Source of the DNA: an uncultured Christensenella sp.
GTDB lineage: Bacteria; Bacillota; Clostridia; Christensenellales; Borkfalkiaceae
Assembly (NCBI GenBank): GCA_949878495.1
Contig: CATLAR010000005.1
Coordinates: 1-47,698, forward strand
Direction of reading: 5' to 3'
Length of the DNA: 47,698 nt
Within the stretch, counting starts at the first letter, position 1; every line of letters begins with the position of its first letter. The notes below the pieces were generated by a model that saw nothing but the letters and a program-made list of their open reading frames with translations, was not told the DNA's origin and made no database searches. Positions 7,410 through 17,800 of the stretch are shown in pieces. The position numbers were made by a program, and so were the translations under genes.

Positions 7410-8648
7410 ATGGGCAAGTTAAGTAAAATGTTAAAAATTCACACTGTATTTGCCGCCGTTTTAAGCCTGTGTTTCTGCACGGTTTTCACTGCGTGCACGG
7501 GCGGAGACGGCGACAATAACGGCGATGGCGGAGGCGGCGAGGATATCCCGCCCGTAATTCTGCCCGAGGAAAAAATTGCCGAAAACAACGACTACGCCAA
7601 CCCGATTTATCCCCTGCACGACGGCGAAAAAAAGCCTCTGTACACCGCCGATCCCTACGTCATAAAGGGCGACGACGGTTTTTATTATCTGTATTGCACG
7701 CAGACCGAAGTTTATTTAAGCGACGACGTTCTGGGTAAAACGTTCAAGCGCGGTCCCGTATTCAAATCTCCCGATTGCGTAAACTGGGTTTATACCGCCG
7801 ACGTTTTCGAGAGCTATACCCCCGATTGGGTTTCGCCCGTGAACGGCAACGCCCCCGGCGTGTGGGCGCCCACCGTCGTCAAGGTCGGCGAGTATTATAA
7901 CTTCTATTATTCGTTTTCCGCAGGCAACTACGACAACCCCGAAATAGGCGTGGGGGTAGCCCGTTCGCGCACTCCTTACGGACCTTGGGAACATTACGGC
8001 AAGCTGTTCAATTCGGGCGAAATCGGCGTAATCAACTCAATCGACCCGCACGTGCTCTGGGACGGCGGCAGACTGTATATGGTTTTCGGCTCTTACGGCG
8101 GGCTAATCACCCTTGTTGAACTCGAAGCCGACGGCTTGTCCTTAAAGGGCGGGTTGGAATACCAGCGCGAACACAAAACGGCGCTTGCGGGCTACGAACG
8201 CTACGAAATGGAAAACTACGAAGCCTCGATTATCTTGAAGCGCGGCGGTAAATACTATCTTTTCCTCTCTACGGGCGCGACGCTCAGCGGCACGAAATCT
8301 ACTTACCACGTCGTGGTGGCAACTTCCGACAATATCGCGGGTCCCTACCTCGACTCGAAAGGCAGGAATATGTTCGGACCAAACAGAGGCGACTACGTCG
8401 TAACCCCGTCTATGAGCGGCGCGATGGGCGTAGGGCATATGTGCCTCGTCGAGGACGACGCGCAGGCGGTTTGGATGCTCTACCACGGCTACGACACTCA
8501 GGCGGCAAACTATTCCGATTGGCGCGTTCTCTATCTTGACAAACTGCTGTGGACGGACGGCGGGTTGCCTTACGTTAAAGACATCCACGCCTCCAACCAC
8601 GAGACGCTCCCCGGTCCGTATATAAACGCTTTGGAGGAAAAACTATGA
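7410..8648 (+). CDS. GH43 family glycosidase, secreted lipoprotein 1
   Basis: I start this at ATG 7410, preceded by CGGGGG, rather than at the TTG 7377 of the ORF track. The product is then 412 residues with a lipoprotein signal peptide (lipobox FTAC, Cys29) and a Gly/Asp-rich tether. The five-bladed propeller hydrolase domain starts near residue 78. Putative GH43 catalytic residues are Asp81 (TADPYV, base), Asp212 (SIDPHV, pKa modulator) and Glu271 (NYEAS, acid). GH43 enzymes cut arabinofuranosyl or xylosyl linkages. The protein should sit on the outer face of the membrane and feed the ABC importer downstream. It overlaps the next gene by 4 nt (ATGA). Confidence 0.88.
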   Translation: MGKLSKMLKIHTVFAAVLSLCFCTVFTACTGGDGDNNGDGGGGEDIPPVILPEEKIAENNDYANPIYPLHDGEKKPLYTADPYVIKGDDGFYYLYCTQTEVYLSDDVLGKTFKRGPVFKSPDCVNWVYTADVFESYTPDWVSPVNGNAPGVWAPTVVKVGEYYNFYYSFSAGNYDNPEIGVGVARSRTPYGPWEHYGKLFNSGEIGVINSIDPHVLWDGGRLYMVFGSYGGLITLVELEADGLSLKGGLEYQREHKTALAGYERYEMENYEASIILKRGGKYYLFLSTGATLSGTKSTYHVVVATSDNIAGPYLDSKGRNMFGPNRGDYVVTPSMSGAMGVGHMCLVEDDAQAVWMLYHGYDTQAANYSDWRVLYLDKLLWTDGGLPYVKDIHASNHETLPGPYINALEEKL

Positions 8649-9856
8649 AAAAACACATTTTTTTAGCGCTTCTTCTGCCCGTGCTGTTCACGCTTTGCGG
8701 CTGTTTCGGGTTCGGCAGTAACGGCGGTAACGGGAACGGCGGCGGCAACAGTGGCGGTATAATCGGCGGCGGTTCGGACGACGGCAACGAAGAAATTCCG
8801 CCCCCGCCAGTGGAGTATACGCGCACGCGCTTTTCCAATCCCCTGAAAATCGTAAAACAGGACGGCACGCAGTACTTCGTGACTACCGCCGACCCCGACA
8901 TAATCTACGACGACGGCTATTTCTATATGTATCCGACCAACTGCGAATGCGAAATGGGCGACAAGGGAATGACTTTCGACCGCGGTCCCATTTTCAGGAG
9001 CAAGGACTGTCTGGAATGGAGTTGGTGCGGAAGCGTGTTCCTCGGTCACCCCGACGCGGGGCATTGGGGCACGGCGAACGCGGGCGTGTGGGCGCCCTCG
9101 GTCGTCAAAATCGGCAACAAATACAATTACTATTATTCGCTTTCGTCCTGGGGCGACGACAATCCCGGCATAGGCGTGGCGACGAGCGATACGCCCTACG
9201 GACCTTGGGAGCACCACGGAAAGGTGCTCGACCAGAAAGATTCGGGCGTGCGCAACGGTATCGACCCCAAAGTGGTGGTCGAGGACGACGGCGTGTATAT
9301 GATATGGGGTTCGTTCTTCGGTATCGGATGTACTCTCCTCACGGACGACGGGCTCGAACCCTTCTACGCGGGACCCGACCTCAAAGACCACGTTACCTAT
9401 ATAATTGCCGATAACACGGGCGGCGGCGGAATGAATATCGACATAAATTACGAAGGCTCGTACATTATCAAACGCGACGGCTGGTATTATTTCTTCGGCT
9501 CGCAGGGAACGTGCCTCGACGGTATGAATTCCACCTATAACGTAAAGGTCGGCAAGTCGAAAAGCCTTTTCGGACCGTACGTTGACGGCGAGGGCAAGAC
9601 GCTTGCCGTCGACAGCTACGGCGACCTCGTGGTAGGACCGAGTGAAACGGTCGCGGGCACGGGTCACAACTCGGTGTTTCAGGACGCTAAGGGCGAATGG
9701 TGGATACTCTATCACGGCTTTTACGGCTTGGGTGAGAATTCCGAAGAGCGTTCGTTGTTCATTGACAAACTTTTGTGGGACGAAAACGGAATGCCTTACG
9801 TAGAGGGCAAAACGCCAAACCTCGAAGAGCAGGACAGTCCCTGGATAATCAAATAA
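8645..9856 (+). CDS. GH43 family glycosidase, secreted lipoprotein 2
   Basis: This 403-residue paralogue of the upstream gene is translationally coupled to it. The lipobox LCGC puts the lipidated residue at Cys20, and a Gly/Asn/Ser-rich tether of about 35 residues follows. Putative catalytic residues are Asp83 (TADPDI), Asp207 (GIDPKV) and Glu270 (NYEGS). Both proteins share the markers NAGVWAPSVVK / NAPGVWAPTVVK and TPYGPWEH. The duplication suggests cooperation on one polysaccharide with two linkage specificities, such as arabinan or arabinoxylan; the exact bond cleaved cannot be read from the sequence. Confidence 0.88.
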   Translation: MKKHIFLALLLPVLFTLCGCFGFGSNGGNGNGGGNSGGIIGGGSDDGNEEIPPPPVEYTRTRFSNPLKIVKQDGTQYFVTTADPDIIYDDGYFYMYPTNCECEMGDKGMTFDRGPIFRSKDCLEWSWCGSVFLGHPDAGHWGTANAGVWAPSVVKIGNKYNYYYSLSSWGDDNPGIGVATSDTPYGPWEHHGKVLDQKDSGVRNGIDPKVVVEDDGVYMIWGSFFGIGCTLLTDDGLEPFYAGPDLKDHVTYIIADNTGGGGMNIDINYEGSYIIKRDGWYYFFGSQGTCLDGMNSTYNVKVGKSKSLFGPYVDGEGKTLAVDSYGDLVVGPSETVAGTGHNSVFQDAKGEWWILYHGFYGLGENSEERSLFIDKLLWDENGMPYVEGKTPNLEEQDSPWIIK

Positions 9857-9874
9857 AAATCTCATAAAATTTTT

Positions 9875-9921
9875 CAGCCCCGCGGGGCTGTTGCGTTCCG
9901 TTATTACATACGGAACGCAAC
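9875..9921 (+). promoter_or_regulatory. Two adjacent hairpins between GH43 and the binding-protein gene
   Basis: CAGCCCC/GGGGCTG (9875-9890) is followed at once by a 12-bp perfect stem (9890-9901 with 9910-9921). No T-run follows. Such intercistronic stems often protect the 5' end of a cut mRNA. That would raise the binding protein above the enzymes, which fits the usual excess of binding protein over transporter. The function is inferred. Confidence 0.55.
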
Positions 9922-9967
9922 GAAACAACTTAAACGCTTTAAAAAAATTCCGTTAAGGAGGAAATGT

Positions 9968-11491
9968 ATGAAATTAACGAAAGCGCTTTGCTGCGCATTG
10001 ACAGGTCTGCTCGTCCCCGCATTTTTGTCGGGCTGCTTCGGCGGAGGCGGTAACGATAACGGCGGCGGAAACGGCAATATTCCGACGGGACCCCTGGACG
10101 ACGGGGACCTCGTTTACGACGAAAACGACAATATCGTCTACAACGGAGTAGAGCTTAAAATGTGGTCGGTCACGACGGGCGACGACGCGGTCGTTCAGGA
10201 CTCCATAATCGCAAAGTTCAACGAACTTTACGACGGTATGATCCGCGTCACCACGACCCACACTTCGCGTTACGACCTTGAAACGCTTATGAACACCACG
10301 ATGCAGTTCGACCGCGCCAACGCGCCCGACGTCTTTTTTTCTCACGGCAGCAGAGCCGGCGAGTACGTAGATAAAGGCTGGCTGCTTCCCATCGAACCCT
10401 ATATGGAAAAAGCGGGTATCGCCGTGGATAAGGACGACTACGTGGAAGCGCTTTTAGACGCCTCTTCCGTAAACGGACATCTGTACGGTTTGCCGCAGGA
10501 CGTGCATTCGGCAATGGTCGTTTACCGCGCGGATATCCTTGAAAAGAACGGGCTGGAAGTGCCTTCGAACTATAAAGAACTAATTGCAACCTGCGAGGCG
10601 GCAATCGACCTTGCAAAGGCTGGCAACCTCTGGATAAGGGGCGAGAACTCGTCGGGAATACCCGCAACCGAGTGGCGGAAAGCGCCCGTATCCACAGCTT
10701 ACGAGCCTTTCCCTATGGCTTACGGCGATATGTGGGTTCACGAGTTCGTGGGCTTTACCGCGGCGGTTCAGAACGGCGCAACGTTCGTTGCCGAGGACGG
10801 CAAACCCGCCTGGAACAGCGACGAAGCGGCGGAGGGCTTACAGGTTTTAAGAGATTTCGTAATGCCCTCGGATAATTCCGAAAACAAATACGCGCTTACC
10901 AAGGAATACGGCTCCGAGTACGACGTGGGCAACGCGCCCCTCCGTATGGGCAACAGTATTTTCAAGTTCCTCGGACCCTGGGAATACGCCAAAGACCTCA
11001 CCGAATACGGCAGGTTACTTTCCGACGACGGCGGCGCGGACAATATCGGCACTATGACCGTAAGCAACCTGTTCGCAAAGGATACGACCAAGGAATACGC
11101 CAACAAAATCAAGGGCGAAGGTCACGCGTTTATGCTTATGGAAACGGTTACTTCCCGTACCAAACAGTGCGCGGCTATGGTGTTTGCGGACTGGATGGTC
11201 AATAACGCGGGCGTGGAATGGGCTAAGCGCGGACATCTTCCCTCCCTCAAATCGGTGGAAAATTCAAGCGAATACCGCGACGACCCCGCTTACGCTCAGT
11301 ATATCAGCAAATGGGGCAGCTGCGACGACTACGTGGTAATGCCGTCCACGAAATATTATTCGTACGTGGATAAGTATTTCAAAGACAGCGTTCAGCAGGC
11401 TATGTCAAGCCAATTCAAGAACTCTGCCGTAAAGAGCATTTTACAGCAAAAGTACGACGACTGCGTGGGCTATATAGACCTTTATGCATAA
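9968..11491 (+). CDS. Sugar ABC transporter substrate-binding lipoprotein (family 1)
   Basis: This 507-residue protein has a strong SD (AAGGAGG), a signal peptide ending in the lipobox LSGC (Cys23) and a Gly/Asn-rich tether. The mature part has the features of family-1 solute-binding proteins (MalE/UgpB-like): VELKMWSVTTGDD near the start, IIAKFNELYDG, and NAPDVFFSHGS in the first lobe. It should capture oligosaccharides released by the GH43 lipoproteins and hand them to the two permeases that follow. It is somewhat longer than average (400-450) but has no obvious extra domain. The ligand is unknown. Confidence 0.9.
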   Translation: MKLTKALCCALTGLLVPAFLSGCFGGGGNDNGGGNGNIPTGPLDDGDLVYDENDNIVYNGVELKMWSVTTGDDAVVQDSIIAKFNELYDGMIRVTTTHTSRYDLETLMNTTMQFDRANAPDVFFSHGSRAGEYVDKGWLLPIEPYMEKAGIAVDKDDYVEALLDASSVNGHLYGLPQDVHSAMVVYRADILEKNGLEVPSNYKELIATCEAAIDLAKAGNLWIRGENSSGIPATEWRKAPVSTAYEPFPMAYGDMWVHEFVGFTAAVQNGATFVAEDGKPAWNSDEAAEGLQVLRDFVMPSDNSENKYALTKEYGSEYDVGNAPLRMGNSIFKFLGPWEYAKDLTEYGRLLSDDGGADNIGTMTVSNLFAKDTTKEYANKIKGEGHAFMLMETVTSRTKQCAAMVFADWMVNNAGVEWAKRGHLPSLKSVENSSEYRDDPAYAQYISKWGSCDDYVVMPSTKYYSYVDKYFKDSVQQAMSSQFKNSAVKSILQQKYDDCVGYIDLYA

Positions 11492-11524
11492 AAACGACGG
11501 CGCGCCGAAAGGCGGGAGGCAAGT

Positions 11525-12505
11525 ATGAAACCGGTAAGGACAACGACCTTGCGCGAATACGCTTTCAAACGCGAAAAACTCAATAACAGAGCGCGGAGCG
11601 CAGGCTCGCTGGCGTTCTTTTTCGGACCTTATTTTATCTGCTTTATTATGTTTTTCGCATTCCCGCTCGTGCTCGGGCTGATTATGTCGATGTCGTCTTT
11701 CACGAGTAATTCGGTCTATCCCGCGGAATTCGTGGGCTTTTCCAACTTCAAAACGGTGTTTACAAACCCCGTTATGATAAAGGACTTCTGGTCGAGCGTT
11801 TGGTACACGATACGCTTCGCGCTGATAATCGTGCCGCTTTGCATTATTATCCCGCTTGCGCTGGCAATGCTGATAAATCTCAAACCCCCGGGCTACAAAA
11901 TTTTCAGGGCGTGCATTTACCTTCCGGGTATATTCCCGCTCACCGCTACGGGTCTGATACTTTTAAGAATGTTTTCCTACCACAACGGCTTTATAAACGC
12001 CCTTTTCGATATCTCGGTAGACTGGTTCGGGCAGACGGGCACGGCGTGGTTTATGGTAGGGCTGTTCTGTATCTGGGGCGGTATAGGCGGCAACTTCATA
12101 ATTTTCTGCGCGGGTCTGGAAAACGTAGACAAGAGCCTTTACGAGGCTTCGGGCATAGACGGCGCGTCGCCCTGGAAAAGGTTTTTGTACGTGACTCTGC
12201 CGGGTATCAAACCCCAGCTCGTAATGTGTATCTTCACTTCGCTCTGCGGGTATATGAACCTTTACGGTCAGAATTACATTCTGCTGTCCAACACACCCGA
12301 TCAGGACTCGGTTATGACGGCGGTTTTCCGCATTCAGAATATGCTCCTCGGCAGCAGCCGTTCGTACGGCTACGTCGCGGCGATGGGCATTATTTTAGGG
12401 CTTATAATCGCGGCTATTTCGGCGGTGCAGATGATAGCGACTAAAGAAAGACAGGGAGGGAACAAGCGTGTTTCGGCGTTCGTGGATTGGAAAAAATCTC
12501 AGTAA
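11525..12505 (+). CDS. Sugar ABC transporter permease, MalF/UgpA-like
   Basis: The product is a 326-residue membrane protein with six predicted helices and the cytoplasmic EAA loop EASGIDGASPWKRFLYVTLPG near residue 218, which docks on the ATPase. The N-terminus is basic and cytoplasmic. The SD is GGGAGG. The last 38 nt overlap the second permease gene in another frame, a tight coupling that would keep the two subunits in equal amounts. It belongs to the importer formed with the flanking binding protein, permease and ATPase. Confidence 0.92.
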   Translation: MKPVRTTTLREYAFKREKLNNRARSAGSLAFFFGPYFICFIMFFAFPLVLGLIMSMSSFTSNSVYPAEFVGFSNFKTVFTNPVMIKDFWSSVWYTIRFALIIVPLCIIIPLALAMLINLKPPGYKIFRACIYLPGIFPLTATGLILLRMFSYHNGFINALFDISVDWFGQTGTAWFMVGLFCIWGGIGGNFIIFCAGLENVDKSLYEASGIDGASPWKRFLYVTLPGIKPQLVMCIFTSLCGYMNLYGQNYILLSNTPDQDSVMTAVFRIQNMLLGSSRSYGYVAAMGIILGLIIAAISAVQMIATKERQGGNKRVSAFVDWKKSQ

Positions 12506-13361
12506 AATCATTGCTTTCGTAATCCTTCTTTGCGTGTCGCTTATCTTCCTGCTGCCCCTCGTGTACGGCGTTTTAGGCTCGGTCAGAACGTATACCGACC
12601 TCTCGGGTCGCCCCGAATCGCTGTTCCCCACCTCGCCCGCGGCGTTCACCTGGGACGGATATAAGGAACTGTTCAGCAAAACCAAATTCGTCGAGTCGCA
12701 CGCCAACGAGTACTTCCCCATCTGGAACTGGCTTTTAAACTCCCTCGTGGTCTCCCTCGGCGGCACGCTCGTCTATCTTTTAATCGCTTCGTTCGCGGCT
12801 TACGCGTTCGTGTTCCTCGACTTTAAGTACAGCGATAAAATCTTCGGGCTTTTAATTGCCACTATGGTAATCCCCGGCATAGTTTCCACCACCCCGCAGC
12901 TTATCAATATGAATATGCTCGGGCTGTATAAATCGCTTTTAGGGCTTATCGTTCCGTCGTTCGGCGGAGTGTACGGCGTGTATCTTATCAGACAGTTTTT
13001 TATAAGCATTCCCAAGGACCTTGTGGAAAACGCGCGAATGGACGGCGCAAGCAATATAGGCATTTTCTTCAAAGTCGTGCTTCCGCTCGGCAAATCCGCG
13101 CTGTTCGTGCAGGGACTGTTCGGGTTTATGGCGGCGTGGAACGACGTGCAGTGGGCGCAACTTATCATAGGCGCCGCGCCGAGAACTACCTGGACGCTCG
13201 CTTACGGGCTGAAAGTCATATCCGACAACTCGGAAGCGACGGAGTCAATGACCCTTGCTTTCGCAAGCGCGGTCATTGCGATGATACCCATATTTATAGT
13301 TTACCTCGTCGCGCAGTCCAAGATAATCGAGGGCGTTGCGAACACGGGCATTAAGAGATAG
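12468..13361 (+). CDS. Sugar ABC transporter permease, MalG/UgpE-like
   Basis: This 297-residue protein starts at GTG 12468 behind an AGGGAGG SD that lies inside the upstream gene. It has six predicted helices and the EAA loop ENARMDGASNIGIFFKVVLP near residue 185. It is the heterodimer partner of the upstream permease. The 38-nt overlap is longer than the usual 1-4 nt. Confidence 0.92.
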   Translation: MFRRSWIGKNLSKIIAFVILLCVSLIFLLPLVYGVLGSVRTYTDLSGRPESLFPTSPAAFTWDGYKELFSKTKFVESHANEYFPIWNWLLNSLVVSLGGTLVYLLIASFAAYAFVFLDFKYSDKIFGLLIATMVIPGIVSTTPQLINMNMLGLYKSLLGLIVPSFGGVYGVYLIRQFFISIPKDLVENARMDGASNIGIFFKVVLPLGKSALFVQGLFGFMAAWNDVQWAQLIIGAAPRTTWTLAYGLKVISDNSEATESMTLAFASAVIAMIPIFIVYLVAQSKIIEGVANTGIKR

Positions 13362-13370
13362 GAGCGGCAA

Positions 13371-14807
13371 ATGAACGACGAAAAAATCAGCGTTGCCACG
13401 GCGCGGAAAATTTATAAGGAAAGCAACAAAAAAATAGTGGACGAAAGCGTTCCCGGCTTTATTTCGCTTAAAAATATCGACAAGATTTACCCCAACGGCG
13501 TTCAGGCGGTCTACGACTTTAATCTCGAAGTCGACAAACACGACTTCGTCGCCCTCGTAGGTCCGTCGGGCTGCGGCAAATCGACTACGCTGAGAATGAT
13601 AGCGGGACTCGAAGAGATTTCCGCGGGCGAGCTGTATATAGACGGCGTGCTCTCAAACTATCTGCCCAGCAAGGACAGGGATATAGCTATGGTTTTCCAG
13701 AACTACGCGCTCTATCCCCAGCTCAACGTTTACGACAATATCGCGTTCGGGCTGAAAATACGCAAGACGGATAAGAAAGAGATTGAAAACCGCGTGTTCA
13801 AAGCCGCGGATATTCTCGACCTCGGTCAGTACCTCGACAGAAAGCCCAAACAGCTTTCGGGCGGGCAAATGCAGAGGGTTGCGCTCGGCAGGGCGATAGT
13901 CAGAAACGCCAAACTCTTTTTAATGGACGAACCGCTGTCCAACCTCGACGCAAAGCTCCGAGTGCAAATGCGCAGCGAGATAGTCCGCATTCACGGCGAA
14001 GTCGGTGCGACGACGATCTACGTCACCCACGACCAGACGGAAGCTATGACTATGGCTACGAAAATCGTCGTTATGAACAAGGGCTTCGTTCAGCAGACGG
14101 GCGCGCCGCTGGAAATTTATCACAACCCCGCGACGCTGTTTGTCGCAACCTTTATCGGCACTCCGCCTATGAACGTGCTCGAATGCGAGTACGAAAACGG
14201 CGCGCTGTATCTCGGCGGCGGGCTGAAAATTACGCTCGACGCGCAGACCGTACGCGCCCACGACGAGTTTATGAGCGGAAAACTCAGGGAAGTACGCGAA
14301 ATTCTGTCTACGGCGGAAACGGCGGACGCGGCGGCTTTGAGGAACTACCTTTTGCCACTCGGCGCGTATAAGAGCGAGCTTAACAAAAAGAACGCGGCGC
14401 CCGAAAAACCCAAGAAACAAAATATAATCGACAAATTCAAGAAGAAATTCGGGTTTTTGAAGAAGAAAGAACCCGAAAGTGCGGAGGGATATATCGCGCA
14501 GCTCAAAGAAATGGAAGAGCAGTATCAGGCGGCGCTGACGGGCAGGCACCCTATGAAAGTTGGCGTGCGCCCCGAAAACCTGACCGTAACCCAAACGGAC
14601 GGCGAAAACGTAGCCTCGGTAAATACGGAAATAGTGGAAATACTCGGCTCCGAGTTTATAGCGTATGCAAACGGCGAAGCTGGGCGGCTGGTTATCAAGT
14701 CGCAGACTCCCGTCGAGGCGCATAAAACTCTGAAAGTCAGAATCGACGCGTCGAAAATACACCTGTTCGACGCGGTAAGCGAACAAAACGTCGCGTTTAA
14801 AAAATAA
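13371..14807 (+). CDS. Sugar ABC transporter ATP-binding protein, MsmX/UgpC-like, with C-terminal insertion
   Basis: This 478-residue ATPase has Walker A GPSGCGKST, signature LSGGQMQR, Walker B LFLMDEPLSNLD and the switch histidine VTHDQTEA. It energises import by the two preceding permeases. The regular family is about 370 residues. Here an extra ~90 residues (about 305-395) split the C-terminal OB-type regulatory domain. The insert contains the Lys-rich stretch KFKKKFGFLKKKE and a short coiled-coil-like segment before the fold resumes at VGVRPENLTV. The insertion is in frame and bounded by normal sequence, so it is a real feature of this lineage rather than damage. Its role may be regulatory, which I cannot test here. 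Confidence 0.9.
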   Translation: MNDEKISVATARKIYKESNKKIVDESVPGFISLKNIDKIYPNGVQAVYDFNLEVDKHDFVALVGPSGCGKSTTLRMIAGLEEISAGELYIDGVLSNYLPSKDRDIAMVFQNYALYPQLNVYDNIAFGLKIRKTDKKEIENRVFKAADILDLGQYLDRKPKQLSGGQMQRVALGRAIVRNAKLFLMDEPLSNLDAKLRVQMRSEIVRIHGEVGATTIYVTHDQTEAMTMATKIVVMNKGFVQQTGAPLEIYHNPATLFVATFIGTPPMNVLECEYENGALYLGGGLKITLDAQTVRAHDEFMSGKLREVREILSTAETADAAALRNYLLPLGAYKSELNKKNAAPEKPKKQNIIDKFKKKFGFLKKKEPESAEGYIAQLKEMEEQYQAALTGRHPMKVGVRPENLTVTQTDGENVASVNTEIVEILGSEFIAYANGEAGRLVIKSQTPVEAHKTLKVRIDASKIHLFDAVSEQNVAFKK

Positions 14808-14849
14808 ATCTGACCGAAAATAATTCGGCTTGATATCAGGAGGAAATGT

Positions 14850-17800
14850 ATGAAAAAACTCAAAGCATGGCTGCTTGCGCTCACAGTTTCGTCGGTAGCG
14901 TTCGCCGCAGGCGGTCTGGCCGCGTGCAAAACGGACGATAGCGGCAACAACGGCGACAATAACGGCGGAGGAACGGACAACGAACAAAGCCAGTACGTGA
15001 TGAAAATTACGGCGATCGGCTCAACCACCATACAGGTGGATAAAACGCTGACTCTCCGCACTCAGGTCACGGGCACCAACCGGAAAGACGTCACCTGGTC
15101 GTCGCTTAACCCCGAAATCGCCACCGTATCCGAAAAAGGCGTGGTTACGGGCGTTTCCGCGGGCGAAGCTACCATAAAAGCCACGCTCGATATAGACGAC
15201 AAATGCACGGCGACCATCAAAGTCACGGTAGAACCCGCCGTCGCTCCCGACAGCGTAACGGTCAAGGGCGCGCCCGCCGACAACACGGGCTGGGTGGGCG
15301 AAACCACGCAGCTTTCCGTCGGCGTAACCCCCGAAAACGCCAGCCTTGCGGTTAATTGGACGACTTCCGACGAAAGCGTGGCAACCGTCTCCGCGGACGG
15401 ACTCGTCAGCTATAAGAAAAAAGGCGACGTTACCGTAACGGCGACTTCCAAGGCGGACGATACGAAAAAGGACAGCGTAACGCTCGTCGTCAGAGAGGGC
15501 GTTTTCAACACCCAGATGGGCAGTAACTGGGATTTCTCTTATCAGGACGACGCGACCGAGCCGCGCATAGTGGCTCAGACCGAAAATATGGTAAAAGAAA
15601 GAATAAACACCGCGTATTTCGCAAACTACCGCGGCACCAAGTTCTATGCGGAAGTCACTTTCACGGGCTGGGCGGAAACCGCCAACGGCTGGGATTGGCA
15701 GGGCTTCGGACTCGGCGCGGGACTTGCCGACAACGACTCGAGATACTTCACGTTCTCCCCGCATTATACGGGACAAACGGGCAACAACTTCCACAAAATT
15801 ATAGTCAGGGATAACCCCAACTCGTGGGGCGCGATAACCACGCGTTCGCAGCTCTGGGGTGCGCGCGGTCTCAATTCGTTCAACCCCGAAGACGGAATTA
15901 AAATAGGTATGCTGAGGGACGGCAACGAGTACTATTACTATCTCAACGACGAACTTTATTACTTCGACAACTTCACCAAATACAACAACGAAGCGACTAT
16001 TCCCTTTGTCGTAAACGTAGATATGGCGGTCACGGCAACGGACTACAAACTCGTAACCGACGGCGCGCAAATCGACGCGAAAATAGCCGAAACCAACGCT
16101 GCGGGCAAATCGTTCTATGCAAATAACCCCGACAAGGTCGATTACGTGAACGACTCCGACTTCACTTTCAAAACCCAGACTTTCTCAAAGGACAACGAAG
16201 TCCGCACGATAGGCGATAAAGCCGTGCTTATGAACGGTTTCTCCGTCGAGTTCGACGTGGACAGTATGGCGCTCGGAGGTGGCGGACAGAGATACAAGGG
16301 GCTTTCCGTCAACCTCTCGCGTTACGACAGCGCGGACACGGTTGAAACGCTCGGCGTGGGCGTTGCGAGCGGTGTTGACAGCAAGAGCGACGGCTCGGCG
16401 GTAATCGGCAGGTATTTCCAGTGGGAGTATCCCAAGAGCGCGGACGGCAGTCCTATTGCGAATTGGTACGAAACCAGCCAGCCCGTGCTTACGGATTCGG
16501 CGGCTAAGCACCACGTAAGAATTACCCGCACGGTAGACGCGGAAGCGCAGATTTCTTATTTCCGTATGTTTATCGACGGCGAGGAATACGTTCTCGATAC
16601 GGGCAAGAAAGGCGGCGGCGGTCAGAGCAACTATATCGGCTCGTATATACTCTGGATTTCTGGCGAGTACGCTTCGGCGCACGTATCCAACTTCAAGTAC
16701 GAATCCGACGTTCCCGCGTCCGAACTGCCCGCGCCCCTCACGGTCACCGCGGAAAGGACGCAACTCGAAGTCAAAGACACGCTGCAGCTTACGGCAAGCG
16801 CTTCGGACGTAACTTACCTTTCGCTTAATCCCCAAGTCGCAACCGTTACCGCAGGCGGACTCGTAACCGCGCTTACAAGCGGCGACGCGCTTATCGTAGT
16901 AACGGCTACCGTAGACGGCATAACCGTCAAAGCAACCGTTAAAATCACCGTTGAAGAGCCCGCTATACTGACGATACTAAACGAAGAAACGGAACTTTGG
17001 CCTAACGAAACCATCACGCTCCGCTACGAGTTCTCAAAAGAAACGTTTCATTCCGTAGTGTTCGAAAGCTCTGACGAGGGCGTTGCCACCGTCGACGAAA
17101 ACGGTGTAATCTCGCCCGTAGCCGACGGCAAAGTCGTAATAACCGTGCGCGACGCAGTAAACGGCGACATATTCGATACCCTCGAACTCGACGTTATCAC
17201 GGCGCTCAAACTCAAAATCACCAACGAAATGCTGTATATCGAAACGGGCGCAACGGCTCAGCTTAAATATAAGTTCACTTACGACGCGGGACACGAAGTG
17301 TCGTTCACTACTTCCGATTCCGCAATAGCCGCCGTTTCCGATACGGGTCTTATCACCGCGATCGCTACGGGCGACGTAGTTATTACCGTCACCAGCAAGA
17401 CCGACGCGAATATAACCGCAAGCGCGACTTTCCATATCGTAGACCCGCTTTCGCTGGAAATTACCACCGAGCGGACGGATATTTATCTCACGGGCGATTT
17501 GCAGGTAACTTATGCGTTCTCGTACCCCGCGGGGCATTCGGTTGCGTTTGAAAGTTCGGACGACGATATCGCCACCGTTTCGTCTACGGGACTCGTCACT
17601 GCGCACTCTCTCGGTTCGGTAACCATAACCGTCAGGGACGAAAACGGCGGGCTGTCCGATACGATAACGCTCACCGTCAAAGATTTGATACTCGATCACG
17701 CTTATCAGGCGGATATGTGGGACTATACGGGTGTTGCAAGCGATACCCCCGTACTCGAAACCAAGGGCGAAGATCCCGACGGCGTCGATTACGTAGCGGT

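Noticed and set aside
8663-9928. 421-codon antisense ORF opposite the second GH43
   Set aside because: Its residues (many Val, Arg, Ala) are the complement of GC-rich coding DNA. It has no SD and no recognisable domain, and the + strand GH43 has full motifs.
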